From Nicotiana tabacum (lineage: Eukaryota; Streptophyta; Magnoliopsida; Solanales; Solanaceae), in the NCBI RefSeq assembly GCF_000715075.1, contig NC_134101.1, forward strand, positions 29,889,322 to 29,953,321: a DNA stretch of 64,000 nucleotides, written 5' to 3'. The notes below the pieces were generated by a model. It was not told the origin of the DNA and did not search any database. It worked only from the letters and a program-made list of their open reading frames with translations. This document shows, piece by piece, positions 1-11,687 of the stretch (position 1 is the first letter of the stretch; every line of letters starts with the position of its first letter). A program made the position numbers and the translations under genes.

Positions 1-1445
1 GGATTTTGGATGCGAGACTTGGAATATGTCCGTTTCGTCATTTGAAACTTGCTTGCAATATTTGGTGTCATTCGGAGTTGTTTTGATATGGTTCGGACGA
101 TTTGTTGCAATTCTAGAAGTTCTTAAAGTTCATGGTGATTTTTATGCGTTTTGGCATCCGATTCGTGACTCTAGAGGTTATTTTGGTATTTTGATCGCGC
201 GAGCAAGTTCGCGTAATATTTTTAGACTTGTGTGAATGTTTGGTTTGGAACCCCGAGGGCTCGAATGAATTTTGGACGCGTTCCAGAAGAGTTTTTAGAG
301 GTTCAACTGGTTTTGGTGCACTGTTCTCGCATTTGCGAGGTTTTTCTTACATTTACGATGGCCGCATTTGCGAGATCATTCTTTCTTTTGAGCGAAGTTG
401 GGAATTATCTATAAGCATTGGATTATGTTTTGATTGATTTGCACATTGTTTGATTAGTTTCGGATCGTTTGACTTCGAGTCCAGGAGTTAGAGAGGCATT
501 GGAGCCGATTATGAAACTTCGGAGCGAGGTAAGTTTTCTGTCTAACCCCGTGAGGGGAAATTTACCCAGTATGTGTTATATTCTTATGTGCTACATGTTG
601 TGGGAGCTACGCACGTATGAGGTGACGAGTATCCGTGCACATGCTAGGATTCCTGATTTGTCCGGGTAGACTTAGGTTTACGCCATGCTTTAATTTACTA
701 TTTAAGTTGTCCTTTCCTGTTGAATTCCTTTATTACATGTTATGACCTGAGACTAGACTTGCGTAGAGTGATAGACTCGCTATTGTAGAGATTTGACGAG
801 CTACTTGATTTAGCCGCCTAATAATTACGCTCCCCTTACGGATTTCTCCCACGTTGTGCGTTTTCTTCGAAAAGCTTCCTTAAATTTCATAACTCACTCG
901 TTTATTCGTGAGTGTGGTCAAGGACCCGTTAAAGTATCATATTCTTATGGGATCGGGCCGTTCGCCTTGGCAATATCATATTCTTATGAGATCGAGCTGT
1001 TCACCTCGACATTTCTATTAAATACGCTTATGGGATCGGGCTGTTCATTTCGGCAGCTTCATGAAATACTCTTATGGGATATGGTCGTTCGCCTCGGTAG
1101 TGTCGTGCGTAATATTTGACAAGAAGCTATCGTATCCGTGAGTTTTCCTGATTTGAGTTGTGACGACCTATCTGGTGGGGACCATTTTACATATATATAC
1201 TCCGGTTGAGGATGTGACCGATAATTGAGAGCTTGAGTTTACTTTTCAGAGGAAGATTGTATCACGTACCTATATTTATTTATACTGTTTATTTACCCTG
1301 ACTCATAATTGTTTACTTTCTACTACATTTGATTTATTGGACCACTAGTAAGTGTCGATGTCGACCCCTTGTCGCTACTTCTCCGGGGTTAGACTAGATA
1401 CTTACTGGGTACGCGTTAATTTACGTACTCATTCTACACTTGCTG

Positions 1446-1498
<53 letters not shown>

Positions 1499-1950
1499 TG
1501 GTGGTCTTTGGGGTGCAAAGACGCGGCTATTGCGGGAACTTACGGTGAGATGCATTGCATGTTACGATCCGCAACATACACAGTCTCCATCAGAGTTATT
1601 TACATTCTCTGTCTAACTTGTATTCTAGACAAATATTGTATTTTATTATATTTCCTAATAGATGCTCATGCACTTATGACACTGGTTTTGGGGGGTTCCT
1701 ACTGGAAGTTCATTGTTGTAGTTCATGTAATCATTATCATTTCACCTTGTAATTTATATCTTATACGTAAACTGGAAAAATAAAAAAATCACAAGTGTTC
1801 TACGAGTACCAGATTTTACTCTATTTATTTAATGGGATTTATGATTTTAAAGATAATGAAATGAGTAACTAAGTTGGTTAATCACCGTTGGCTTGCCTGA
1901 CGGTGGCGTTAGGCGCCATCACGACGTATAGTGGATTTTGGGTCGTGACA
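1..1950 (+). mobile_element. LARD-A 5' LTR (left end outside window)
   Basis: Long terminal repeat of a large LTR element on the plus strand. It aligns from its first base with 12253-14703 (the 3' LTR) and ends in GGTCGTGACA directly before a perfect primer-binding site. The stretch corresponding to about 12620-13110 is missing here (near 370-380), so this copy has lost about 0.5 kb, including most of the CGCATTTGCG cluster. It also has fewer 39-bp repeat units (935-1105) and carries a (TA)n tract where the 3' copy has an acceptor-like word. GGTAAG with a following GGGGAAATTTACCC stretch is seen near 527-565, and GGTGACGAG near 618. No protein of known type is encoded. Confidence 0.85.
1449..1495. 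repeat. (TA)n microsatellite
   Basis: A pure TA dinucleotide tract of about 47 bp in the LARD-A 5' LTR. The 3' LTR has the sequence ATTTGTGCAGGATACAT at the same place (about 14230-14246). The microsatellite therefore arose or expanded in this copy after insertion. Confidence 0.98.
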
Positions 1951-1953
1951 GCT

Positions 1954-1965
1954 TGGTATCAGAGC
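1954..1965 (+). other. Primer-binding site of LARD-A (tRNA-iMet type)
   Basis: TGGTATCAGAGC lies 3 bases after the LTR end. This is the standard plant initiator-methionine tRNA complement used by many LTR retrotransposons. It fixes the LTR/interior boundary and the plus orientation. Confidence 0.93.
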
Positions 1966-3983
1966 GTTAGGTTCACTTAGATCTCATGAGTCATGAGCAA
2001 GTCTAGTAGAGTCTTGCGGATCGGTACTGAGATGTCTATACTTATCTTCGAGAGGCTACATGGTTGTTAGGAGCACTTCCCTTCTTGATTCCTCGTCGTG
2101 TGATTTGATTCCATTAAGGCTTATGCTCTCGTTTTCTTTCTACTCATTCTTATATGGTGTTGAGCGCTTGTTACCAATTGGGCATCGAGGAGTTGTAAAG
2201 GTACAACAGATGTGGTGTAGGATATTTTTCCCTGTGTATTCGAGTGGTCTATTGTCTTCGCTGTATGGAGGGGTGTTCTGTCATTTCAGCCCAGTGTTTG
2301 TGTTGCCTATGGTCGAGAATTGATACTTTCGAGTTTGGAGGGACTCTTGTTAATATTATGGTATCACCGTCCTTGATTGAATGCGTTGAGGCTCATCGGC
2401 ATGTTGATCTTCATTTGTTTGCCTTTGGGCACGGTGTCGTGAGATGGAACCTAAGAAGAAGTTATCAGAGATGGTCGTGTGGTGCGACTTCAGGATCGAA
2501 TCGGCGTTTCCAGTGTTGATGGCTCGGGTGTTGTTAATGAATGAAGAGATTCTTACGGATGGAGGGTCAGTGCAGACCCAGGGAGGTTAGTTGATTTCAT
2601 GATGGATGCAACTATAACAATGAAGTTAGGAGGTCGAGTGCACGATTGTGGCGGATAATTCGGGATGTGTTATGATTAGTCCAACAAGAACTTATGAGAA
2701 ATTTGGCTGAGCAACATCGTAGGATCATGGTAACTGGGAAGAAGTGGTCATTGTGGGGTTTGGATCTATGTGATTGTAGTGTAAAGCTAAGTGGGGGAGC
2801 CCACCATCTATAAGTGAGTCACGTGGCCGTGTGCATGTATGGTTTCGGGTTATCGGTGCATTGGTGGATTAGTTACGACCATGAAGACGAGAAATTTTGG
2901 ATAAGGAAGTTTGATGTATATGTGTTACATTTCGCCTTATTGATTCGTATGCAGGTGCTGAGAATGGTTCAGGAGTTATGCTTCTATGGATGTGATGGGC
3001 AAGGAAAAAGATTCATTCAGTTGCTTTATGGGAGTGCACATGTTCTAACGGAGCACTAGTTATTTGGTTAAATAATCGAGACTGGATTAGAGTGGGCGAC
3101 TTTCAGTAATGGTCTTAGTGGATTCAAGATTTAAGGTGTGGTGCTTAAGAATTTTTCGAGTTCGTTATGTGGCGGAAGATTGGGTTTTGCAGCAGAGTGT
3201 GAATGGTACTTGGAGTATTCTATGTCATCATCGGGTCAGTGGTGCGGTGTTAGAGAAGTGGGAGAAATAACTTAAGATTTGCAGAAGATCTAATCAATGC
3301 GGTGTATCAGTGGGAGATACTATTGAGTGGATGAAGAGAGTATAAAATGGCTTATAGATGTTGAGACGACGTGGTCTCGTAATTTGGGGTCACTCGAGAT
3401 TAGTGTTGTTTGAGGTCTGTTATGTATTTGAAGGGAGTTATTATTATTTCGAAGGCAAGTCAAGAGTAAATTAGAAGAAGTTGGGTCAGTTAATGATGGG
3501 TTGAATCAGCATGGTTGTGGAAATGATCAGTTCCTTCGGTATGTTAAGCTATACAGCTGATTTGTGGCAGTATATGCGGGCTTGACAACCACCGTAATTT
3601 GATTGATTGGAGGTATTTGATTATGAGGGTTTGTTATGTGTATATGGATCCCGGAAAAGTCATGGTGGTTTAGATGTTTTCTGCGGTTATGGGAATTCGA
3701 TTGCGTGTTGAAATTGTTCCTCTAAAATGTGTTGAGCGAAAAAGGTTCTAGATGATGGAGTATTTATTCTATTGGGGGTTTAGGAGTTATGATGAAATTC
3801 TTGTATTCTCGTGTAGCGGCATGACAAGTGCAGTGAGTGGTATGAAAATTGGAAGTTGAGGATCAAGGTTGCGGTTCGGTGTTGATAAGAATGTCACGAG
3901 CTCGAAGGAGCGGGGGAGGATTTCAACCTGAGGATGGTATGTTTTTTGGTAGGAGTGTTGGGTATTGAAATGCGGATGCTGGC
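1966..3983 (+). mobile_element. LARD-A interior, left part, non-coding
   Basis: Interior of LARD-A up to the Athila-type insertion. Reading frames are short (under 95 codons), and none shows gag, protease, reverse transcriptase, RNase H or integrase motifs. The first ~100 bases after the PBS match the reverse complement of 27867-27957 in LARD-B. Further blocks match the reverse complement of LARD-B, for example 2780-2880 with about 26300-26400 and 3620-3900 with about 25290-25560. The interior is therefore a real family-specific sequence, not random host DNA. It is best described as a non-autonomous large retrotransposon derivative (LARD). Confidence 0.75.
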
Positions 3984-5363
3984 TGACGAGCTCGAAACAC
4001 ACACTTAAATTATGCTCGCTAATCAAATATAGTATAGTATAATATCGTATCCACAGAGATTGGATTTAAACCGTATTCTAGTAGTTTCTAGCTTGATTGC
4101 TATCCAAGATGATCAACAATTGAGATTTATATGATTTCTAACTAAAATTAACTAAGAGTCTAAAGCTATTGACTAATGACAATCGAAACAAGGAATAAGC
4201 AAAGAAAGTTATTAGTGAGAGAATATAGGGTTTTGATAGGATAAGTGCAAGATAATTATTTGGGATCTAACTCTAGATAATTCACTTCTAATGTTCAAGT
4301 GAGTCTCTCGAATTCACTAAATTATTAGTTCAAATCAAAACTCCTCTCTCTATTAAGTTTTAACCTCACAAGATGAACCAATTTAAGCACGTGAAGATAC
4401 GCAAGAATGCGTAGTGGATTGGTCTTTAGGAGAACCTATCTCGATGATCCTCCTAACCAGGTTTAATCAATGATTCAACTAGCTTCTTTTGATTTCTAAG
4501 AAGAATTAATAAACTCAACCAACAATATAATGCAAAGATATCACAAGTTATGCCTCTCTCGATTACATGAACAAGTGAATATATATGCAACAATTATATC
4601 ATCCAAAAATGCTTCAATACATAAAACTAGAGTTATAATGTAGAAACAAATATCAATACACCAAATCCATCAAACCCTAAAGAGAACTACTTCATAGATA
4701 TGGAGCAATTCATCACAAATAAAATTAAAGTAGAGAAAAACATAAATTTAATCCAAACACGTGTCTTGAGTGAGAAAGGAATGATGAAATCCTTCTGCTG
4801 GTATTCTTCCAACTCCCCCTTAGCCTCCTTAGGTCGAATATGTGTCCAAAGTCTAGAAAATAACGTTTTATGTGTATTTATACCAAGTAGGATCGGGCCT
4901 AGACGAAATCACCTTCTCCTAGCCGAAATAGGATTGTCACTCTGTAAAAATTGTACAGGCGCGCCACATGGGGAGACGCGTTATGCGGGGCAGTAGTGGG
5001 AAAATCTAGAGAGCTAGTTCTGACAGACAGCAGGAAATTTGCACTGCCGCGGCGCGCTATGCGCCACATTAGTGCAATTTTCTCAGAGTACGTCTCAAAT
5101 CTCAAATTTTGACGTCCAGACTTGGTCCTCGACCCCCGAACACGATCCCGGCTTAATCCCTTTTGCTTTTACTCAGATTACAAAGCTCCAAATAACTCAA
5201 ATTAATTCCATAACATCTATATAGCTCGACATCACTCCTACAAGGCATACAACACACAATTAGTACACAACACTATCAATTAAAGCTCAAAACAAATAAA
5301 GTGCATTAAATTGGAGTGCAATAAGAGACTAAAATACGAGATTATAGCCTACCATCAATATCA
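3984..5363 (-). mobile_element. Athila-type element, 3' LTR
   Basis: LTR of a minus-strand Gypsy element inserted in LARD-A. It begins on the plus strand with TGACGAGCTCGAAACAC and matches the right LTR, which begins TGACCAGCTTGAAACAC at 9732. The inner end is placed near 5363, just before a TACACTTAAACCATTGC stretch typical of the region next to the polypurine tract in this group. The LTR is AT-rich with a GC-rich patch near 4960-5060. The inner boundary is uncertain by about 10 bases. Confidence 0.8.
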
Positions 5364-6997
5364 TACACTTAAACCATTGCTTGTCCTCGAGCAATCAAAC
5401 TACACTTCACATAGACACTACCTTTTTCAACAACTCTCATAACTCATCCCACCAAGAATATTTAAAACAGATTAAGCACAATACCGTAACATCCCCGCCT
5501 CAAGATTTGACACAAAAGCACCATACATCATTTATAACCCGCTCACTTACTCTAACATAGAGGTCAAGCATTAACTGTTTTTCATGAATTAAGTGCCCTC
5601 ACACAACAATAAAGAGTAGTTCCACGCACAATAGAATTTAAGAACAATTAGGAACTTAAGATAGAAAGAATTCACTCACTCTCAGAAACAACATTCATAT
5701 GCCATAAAAAATGTACCATAGGCTTGCCCGTAGTGTACTACTCAATTAATCGAGACCATTCAGTCAAGGATCAAGTAGGACTTTACTTGGTTGTAATGTA
5801 GGCTACATGATGGGTATGATACATTTAGATATAAGAGTGACTATACTTCCCTAAGCACTTTAATACATATATTTCATTGTTTAAAACCCCACACTTATGT
5901 CAAACCAAAACTTCATCTTCACATCAATATACATCAACTCCTTACTTCTTTAAGCACAATTACATCAACTATCAAATAATATTTTGCACAACAATACAAT
6001 ATTTTTTTCTTATTCTTTTCTTATTCAATTCAAGTGGCTCTTACTTTTTCAAAACAATGCACCTTTCTCCTTATTTCATTAGTTCTACTCAAAAGCCAAA
6101 CCAACCACTCGACACTTCAACTTTTACAAAGTTCATAAAGGTTTAAGTGCTCACGAGAGGTAAAAGGTTCAAATAAATGGTCAATTCAAATAAATGGGCA
6201 AGGCTTGTAATGTGGTTGCTAAAGAAATCGGATTGCAGGCTCAACGGGATTAACTAAGATACATAATAATTAGGTGGGTAATAGCATATAACTGGCTCAA
6301 CAAAGACACGCCTAAATCACTTTCAAGACTGAACAAAACTACTATTTCACTTTGCAAACACATAGAGCAAGTTCTAGACATCAAATTCAATGCACAGAAT
6401 AACACAAAACCTCACACACACATGGCATATAACTTACTCAGGATCAGACTCATCATAACACTCTAATCAAAGCCGTTAAGCAGAGTTAAAATTAAACAAT
6501 TTAAGGTACTTATACAATAGTCAAAAACTGAGCCTAAGCGTCACAACTAAAGCACTTACCATTCTCAAGGTATAATAAAGTTAAGAGACATTGTCTTCAA
6601 TTCAAATCATAGCATAAGGTTTTCTTCTACTCTACAAAACAAAAACTAATTACACTCAGTTTAAATAAAACCCTTGGAAAAGAACCGCGATACAAAGAAA
6701 AACCAAGGGGGAATTATTACACTACCTACAAAAGAAAATCTTTTTGTCTTTTTCCTTTCGACTTTAATCCCTCAAGAAACCTATCAATGATATCCATCGT
6801 CGGGAAAAATCGAAAAATTTAATTTTTTTTTAAAAATTTATATGTTTCTTTTTCAATTATTTCTAACAACTATAACTAACAAAACTAACACATATACATA
6901 CAACATACAAATATCCCCCACCCCACAATTTAAGTTGTGGCATGTCCCCTTGACATACAATTAAAAAGCATAAGGTAAAGGAAACTTCCCTGAATAT
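5364..6997 (-). mobile_element. Athila-type element, 3' interior without pol
   Basis: About 1.6 kb of AT-rich sequence between the protease frame and the 3' LTR. In an autonomous Athila/Tat element this side would hold reverse transcriptase, RNase H and integrase over several kilobases. None of their motifs is present on either strand. A short inverted repeat (CCACAA-TTTAAG-TTGTGG) sits near 6930-6947, next to a C-rich stretch that reads as a purine tract on the minus strand. I see no gene here. Confidence 0.75.
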
Positions 6998-8212
6998 CTA
7001 TTCGGGGTCTGAGTCGAAGTTGGGCTCCATTCCTTGCTTTCGAACTAATGCGCATATCCATGGAGACAACCTCTTCTCAGTCTTCTTGGAGTACACCCCA
7101 CACTTATCTTTCTCACTCAGTGCAACCTTTTCTTTTGAGCCCTTCACTTTCCACTCAACACTCGTAGCTGGTTTTTCTTTTTGTGCCCCCTTTTCTACAT
7201 TAATATCAAAGGTCACCATCTCCTCACCCACTCTAAGCATGAGTTTCCTATCGTGTACATCCAATATTGCTCTACCCGTTGCTAAGAATGGTCTTCCTAG
7301 GATGAGGGGGACCTCCTTGTTCTCCTCCATATTCACCACTATAAAATCTACAGAAAATACAAACTTATCCACCCGAACTAACACATCTTCCACTATCCCC
7401 TCGGGTATTAAAGTCATCTGGTCTGCCAACTGCAAAGATATTGGCACCGACCTTATCTCTCCAATCTCCTTCTCCAGTTTCCTGCAAAAAGATAGAGGCA
7501 TTAAATTAATTGAGGTACCATAATCACATAATGATTTATTAAAATGAATAGTTCCTACAGAGTAAGGTATAGTAAAACTCCCTGGATCTCCACACTTTTG
7601 TAGGAGTTTGTTTTGTAAGATCGCACTACAATGCTCTGTGAGCTTGACCACTAAGGTCTCCTCTATCTTCCTCTTCTTTGTTAGGATTTCCTTCAAATAT
7701 TTGGCATAAGCAGGCATTTGGGAGAGCACTTCTGTGAATGGAAAATTTACACGAACCTGTTTCAGGACATTCAGAAATCTCAAAAACTGCTTGTCAAGCT
7801 TTTCTCTACATAACTTTTGAGGGAAAGGTAAAGCAGGCATATGCTCGCTCTTCTCAGGTTCCTCCCTTCTTGATTTTTCTTCCTTCTTCTTTTTCTCAGT
7901 TCTCATCGGGATTTTCTTCTTTTTATCAACATCATTCTTCACTTGCTCCCCACTTTCTTTTTCAAGTATCACCTCTTTTTGGATCGGGGTGGGATCTTTC
8001 AACACTTGCCCACTTCTCAGAGTTACAACATTCACTGTTTCTTTGGGATTCTTTTCAGTGTCAGCGGGGAGAGTGCCTGGAACCCTCTCAGATAATATTG
8101 TTGCAATATGTTCCACTTGTCTTTTCAGGTTTCGCAAACCAGTGCCCAATTCTTTGATAGCTTCTCTATGAGCGTCCAGTCTCTCCTCTGTCTTGATAAT
8201 GAAAGCCTTCAT
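6998..8212 (-). CDS. Athila-type retropepsin region of gag-pro
   Basis: A 404-codon open frame encodes the C-terminal gag linker and the aspartic protease of an Athila/Tat-type Gypsy element. A long Lys/Glu-rich basic linker occupies roughly residues 80-125. Next comes a block matching the conserved pre-protease region (PFPQKL, LTEHCSAILQNKL, GDPGSFTIP). The protease core has CDYGTSINLMPLS, where the family usually has a D-x-G-A/T-S active-site motif, and the flap-side motif ILGRPFLATGRA near residue 310. The Asp of the active site is present. The frame continues upstream of the first Met, broken by one stop in the 75 bases before it, so it belongs to the same polyprotein as the gag remnant at 8287-9438. 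No pol follows. It is a retrotransposon gene, not a host gene. Confidence 0.88.
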   Translation of the reverse strand: MKAFIIKTEERLDAHREAIKELGTGLRNLKRQVEHIATILSERVPGTLPADTEKNPKETVNVVTLRSGQVLKDPTPIQKEVILEKESGEQVKNDVDKKKKIPMRTEKKKKEEKSRREEPEKSEHMPALPFPQKLCREKLDKQFLRFLNVLKQVRVNFPFTEVLSQMPAYAKYLKEILTKKRKIEETLVVKLTEHCSAILQNKLLQKCGDPGSFTIPYSVGTIHFNKSLCDYGTSINLMPLSFCRKLEKEIGEIRSVPISLQLADQMTLIPEGIVEDVLVRVDKFVFSVDFIVVNMEENKEVPLILGRPFLATGRAILDVHDRKLMLRVGEEMVTFDINVEKGAQKEKPATSVEWKVKGSKEKVALSEKDKCGVYSKKTEKRLSPWICALVRKQGMEPNFDSDPE

Positions 8213-8286
8213 TAGATCCTCTAGACCAGGCTGAATGGGCTGTTGAGGCTGAAATTGCTGCCTCTACTGATTTTGGTATGCTGGAG

Positions 8287-9438
8287 CTACTTGTCCTTGC
8301 GATCTAGAGTTGTTTTGCTGCCAAGCATTCGAAGTACCTCCTGGTGAACTACATGAAAACCGGGGTGCCTCTGACGCATTGCATTGAAATTGTAATTTCC
8401 CACAACATTTACTTCCTCAGTTGAGGCTTGACACTCATGAGTAGGGTGTCCTCTTCCACATATATCACAAGCTGCGTGATGCTCATTTTGTATCGCGGCT
8501 AAGGTCATCTTCCGTATTTCTTTAGCCATAGCATCAAGCTGTACCTGCACAGATGTATTAGCATCAACCTGGTGAACACCAGTTGATCTTCCTCTTTCAG
8601 CACTCTCAGAGGGCCATTGATTAGCATCTTCAGATAACTCATCAAGAATTGTAACTATCTCTTCTGGAGTCTTCTTCATCAACGGGCCTCCAGCTGCATT
8701 GCTCAATGTTCTACGTGAGACCGGTGTCAATCCATCCCAAAAGTCCTAGAGTTGCATCCAGAGTTCAATTCCGCTATGTTGACACTTTCGAACAGTCTCC
8801 TTAAACCTCTCCCATGCTTCAAAAATAGTTTCCGTATATTTCTGGCAGAAGTTATCGATTTCTCTTCTAAACTTGCCCGTCTTAGTTGAGGAGAAATATT
8901 TATAAAGGATTTTTCTGGTCATCTCCTCCCAAGTTGTAATTGATCCCACGGGCAAGCTTCGAAGCCACCGCTTTGCATCGTCTTTGAGTGTGAAGGGAAT
9001 TCCCTTAAGTACACTGCATCTCATGAGACACCATTGTATTAAAACGTGTTCATAATCTCCTCGAAGTCCATTAGATGTGTGTTTGGATCTTCGTTTGGCT
9101 TCCTTCTAAAGAAACAACAATTCTGAAGGGTTTGAAGCAACCCTTTCTTCAACTCAAAATTGTTTGCTGCAATTGGAGGTGGTCTCACACTTGATAAACC
9201 TTGATTGTAGACCAGTCTAGCATAAATGACAAGTGGTCTCTCAGGCATGGGGAGCTATATTTGCGAACTGGTCTACACCCAAGGGTTAATTTTGAGCATT
9301 TCTACGGTCCCTCTCTTCTTCGTAGATAATCTGTGCATCTTTAATAGCTGCTTTTTCAGCATCCCGTGCAGCTTGTTCTCATTGTTGGGATACTTCTCTC
9401 GCAGCCAAATCTACATTATCCTCACCGTTTCCAGCCAT
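8287..9438 (-). pseudogene. Athila-type gag, broken
   Basis: Degenerate gag of the same element. The likely start is the ATG at 9438-9436 (MAGNGEDNVDLAARE). Reading on, there are in-frame stops within the first 75 codons and at least one frame change, so three separate open pieces remain (9039-9248, 8746-9024, 8287-8730). Recognisable parts are the PFTLKDDAKRWLRSLP block and the TTWEEM...YF block of the plant retrotransposon gag domain. A CCHC-like zinc knuckle CDICGRGHPTHEC lies near 8450. With the protease frame downstream it forms a gag-pro polyprotein. It cannot make a full capsid protein as it stands. Confidence 0.85.
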
Positions 9439-9708
9439 AAGTTCTTTGGTTGAGGATTGCCCAACCTTTTTTGATGTCTCGGTGAGATTTCTTTCCTTTT
9501 TTTTTTCATCTATCACAATTATATTTCAATCTATGGTTTGTATGGTAGCACTTTTTTAGCAGAAGCTCGAGTCACACACCACTCTAATCCTGTCACCTGC
9601 GTACAACCAAAGAACACCAAACGTAAAAAGAGAAAAAATTAAAATTAACTAAAAAGAAAAATTCCTGAATTAGCACTACAAACTATTTCAAACACTATTG
9701 ATTGCCAA
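9439..9708 (-). other. Athila-type 5' leader
   Basis: About 270 bases between the primer-binding site and the gag start. It is AT-rich with a long T tract near 9497-9506 and no reading frame of note. This is the expected untranslated leader of the element. Confidence 0.6.
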
Positions 9709-9726
9709 TCCCCAGCAACGACGCCA
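9709..9726 (-). other. Primer-binding site, tRNA-Asp type
   Basis: Read on the minus strand it is TGGCGTCGTTGCTGGGGA. This is two bases away from TGGCGCCGTTGCCGGGGA, the complement of the 3' end of plant tRNA-Asp that is standard for Athila elements. It proves the minus orientation and marks the inner edge of the right LTR. Confidence 0.88.
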
Positions 9727-9731
9727 AAATT

Positions 9732-11135
9732 TGACCAGCTTGAAACACATACTTAATTATGCTCGCTAATCAAATATATTATAGTATAATATCGTATCCA
9801 CATGGATTGGATTTAAACCATATTCTCGTAGTTTCTAACTTTATTGCTATCCAAGATGATCAACAATTGAGATTTATATGATTTCTAACTAAAATTAACT
9901 AAGAGTCCAAAGCTATTGACTAATGACAATCAAAATAAGGAATAAGCAAAGAAAGTTATCAGTGAGAGAATATAGGGTTTTGATAGGATATGTGCAAGAT
10001 AATTGTTTGGGATCTAACTCTAGATAATTCACTTCTAATTTTCAAGTGAGTCTCTTGAATTCACTCAATTATTTGTTCAAACTTTTAGCAAAAACTCCTC
10101 TCTCAATTAAGTTTTAACCTCACAAAATGAACCAATTTAAGCACGTGAAGATATGCAAGAATGCGTAGTGGATTGGTCTTTAGGAGAACCTCTCTTGATT
10201 ATCCTCCTATCTAGGTTTAATCAATGATTCAACTAGCCTCTTTCGATTACTAAGAAGAATTAATGAACTCAACCAACAATATAATGCAAAAGATATCACA
10301 AGTTATGCCTATCTCGATTATATGAACAAGTGAATATAGATGCAACAATTAAATCATCCAAAAATGCTTCAATATATAAAATTATAGTTATAATCCACAA
10401 ACAAATATCAATACACCAAATCCATCAAACCCTAAAGAGAACTACTCCATAGATATGGAGCAATTCATCACAAATAAAATTAAAGAAGAGAAAAACATAA
10501 ATTCAATCTAAACTCGTGTCTTGAGTGGGGAAGTAATGATGAAATCCTTGTGCTCATGTTCTTCCAACTCCTCCTTAGCCTCCTTAGGTCAAATATGTGT
10601 CCAAAGTCTAGAAAATAATATTGTTCATGTATCTCGATTATATGAACAAGTGAATATAGATGCAATAATTAAATCATCCAAAAATGCTTCAATATATAAA
10701 ATTATAGTTATAATCCACAAACAAATATCAATACACCAAATTCATCAAACCCTAAAGAGAACTATTCCATAGATATGGAGCAATTCATCACAAATAAAAT
10801 TAAAGAAGAGAAAAATATAAATTCAATCTAAACTCGTGTCTTGAGTGGGGAAGGAATGATGAAATCCTTGTGCTCATGTTCTTCCAACTCCTCCTTAGCC
10901 TCCTTAGGTCAAATATGTGTCCAAAGTCTAGAAAATAATATTTTTCCATGTATTTATACCAAGTAGGGTCGGGCCCAGACAAAATCACATTATCCTAGCC
11001 GAAATAGGATTGTCACTCTGTATAAATTGCACAGGCACGCCGCATGGGACGAAGAGCCATGCGGGGCATTAGTGAGAAAATCCAGAGAGCTAATTCTGAC
11101 AGGCAGCAGGAAATATGCACAGCCGCGATGCGCCA
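9732..11135 (-). mobile_element. Athila-type element, 5' LTR (outer end lost)
   Basis: Matches the left LTR from TGACCAGCTTGAAACAC on. The match stops after GCGATGCGCCA at about 11135, equal to about 5066 in the left LTR. About 300 bases of its outer end are therefore missing, and LARD-A sequence follows at once. It contains a 320-bp direct duplication at 10311-10950 that is absent from the left LTR. Confidence 0.82.
10311..10950. repeat. 320-bp tandem duplication inside the Athila LTR
   Basis: The 320 bases beginning ATCTCGATTATATGAAC at 10311 are repeated from 10631 with only a few differences. The junction falls in a CATGTAT word shared by both breakpoints. The left LTR (3984-5363) has one copy, so the duplication is a late event in this LTR. 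Confidence 0.95.
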
Positions 11136-11687
11136 TGGTTCTTGGTTCTTACAAGCAACATGAAATATGTTAATTCAGTATGAGGCAATGGTTCTTGTCG
11201 AGCGGAGGAACTCCGTGAGTTATTGATTTAATATGTGGTTATGAGTTCCTTCACATCTTTTTCATCGTTGCAGTATTGTGAGGGTTGAGACCGGTCTTAG
11301 ATCTGCTATAAGGTATACTATAGGCGTCGAGTCAGTGAATTTGCAGTTGTTGTGGTTAGAGGAGGTTGCCATGGGCAAATGAGTTATGCGGTGCATTGTG
11401 TGATGTCAGTGTGGGTGCATGATCATGTGTGGGTTCACCGTGTGGTGATTAATACGGTGTTCGTATGTTAGAATCATGTCTTGTAGAGAAATTCAGAGGT
11501 TGGAACTTGGTCCTAAGGCTTATTGACTAAATAAAAGGGAGGATCTTTAGTCTGGCTGGAGCAAATGTACTCACTTGGGTTGTGGTGGCACGGGTAGGTG
11601 CACAAGGGGTTGAGCAGTGATTTTGAGGCAACTGCGAAGTAGTTCTTGACACGTTCGAGGATGAACATATGTTTAAGTAGGGGAGAA
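11136..11687 (+). mobile_element. LARD-A interior, right part, with polypurine tract
   Basis: The end of the LARD-A interior. It aligns with the reverse complement of about 23534-24050 in LARD-B, so it is the matching 3' end. About 1.2 kb that LARD-B has between these points is missing. It ends with CGTTCG-AGGA-TGAACA at 11652-11667, then the polypurine tract AAGTAGGGGAGAA immediately before the LTR. No coding motif is seen. Confidence 0.78.

Noticed and set aside
1352..1783. 143-codon ORF
   Set aside because: It reads through the (TA)n tract as a Tyr-Ile repeat inside an LTR and is not kept in the 3' LTR.
1954..1965. Part of a tRNA gene
   Set aside because: It is only a 12-base complement of the tRNA-iMet end, placed right after an LTR; no tRNA fold surrounds it.
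7020..8171. Plus-strand ORFs of 60-167 codons over the Athila protease
   Set aside because: They are antisense shadows of the minus-strand gag-protease frame and have no motif of their own.
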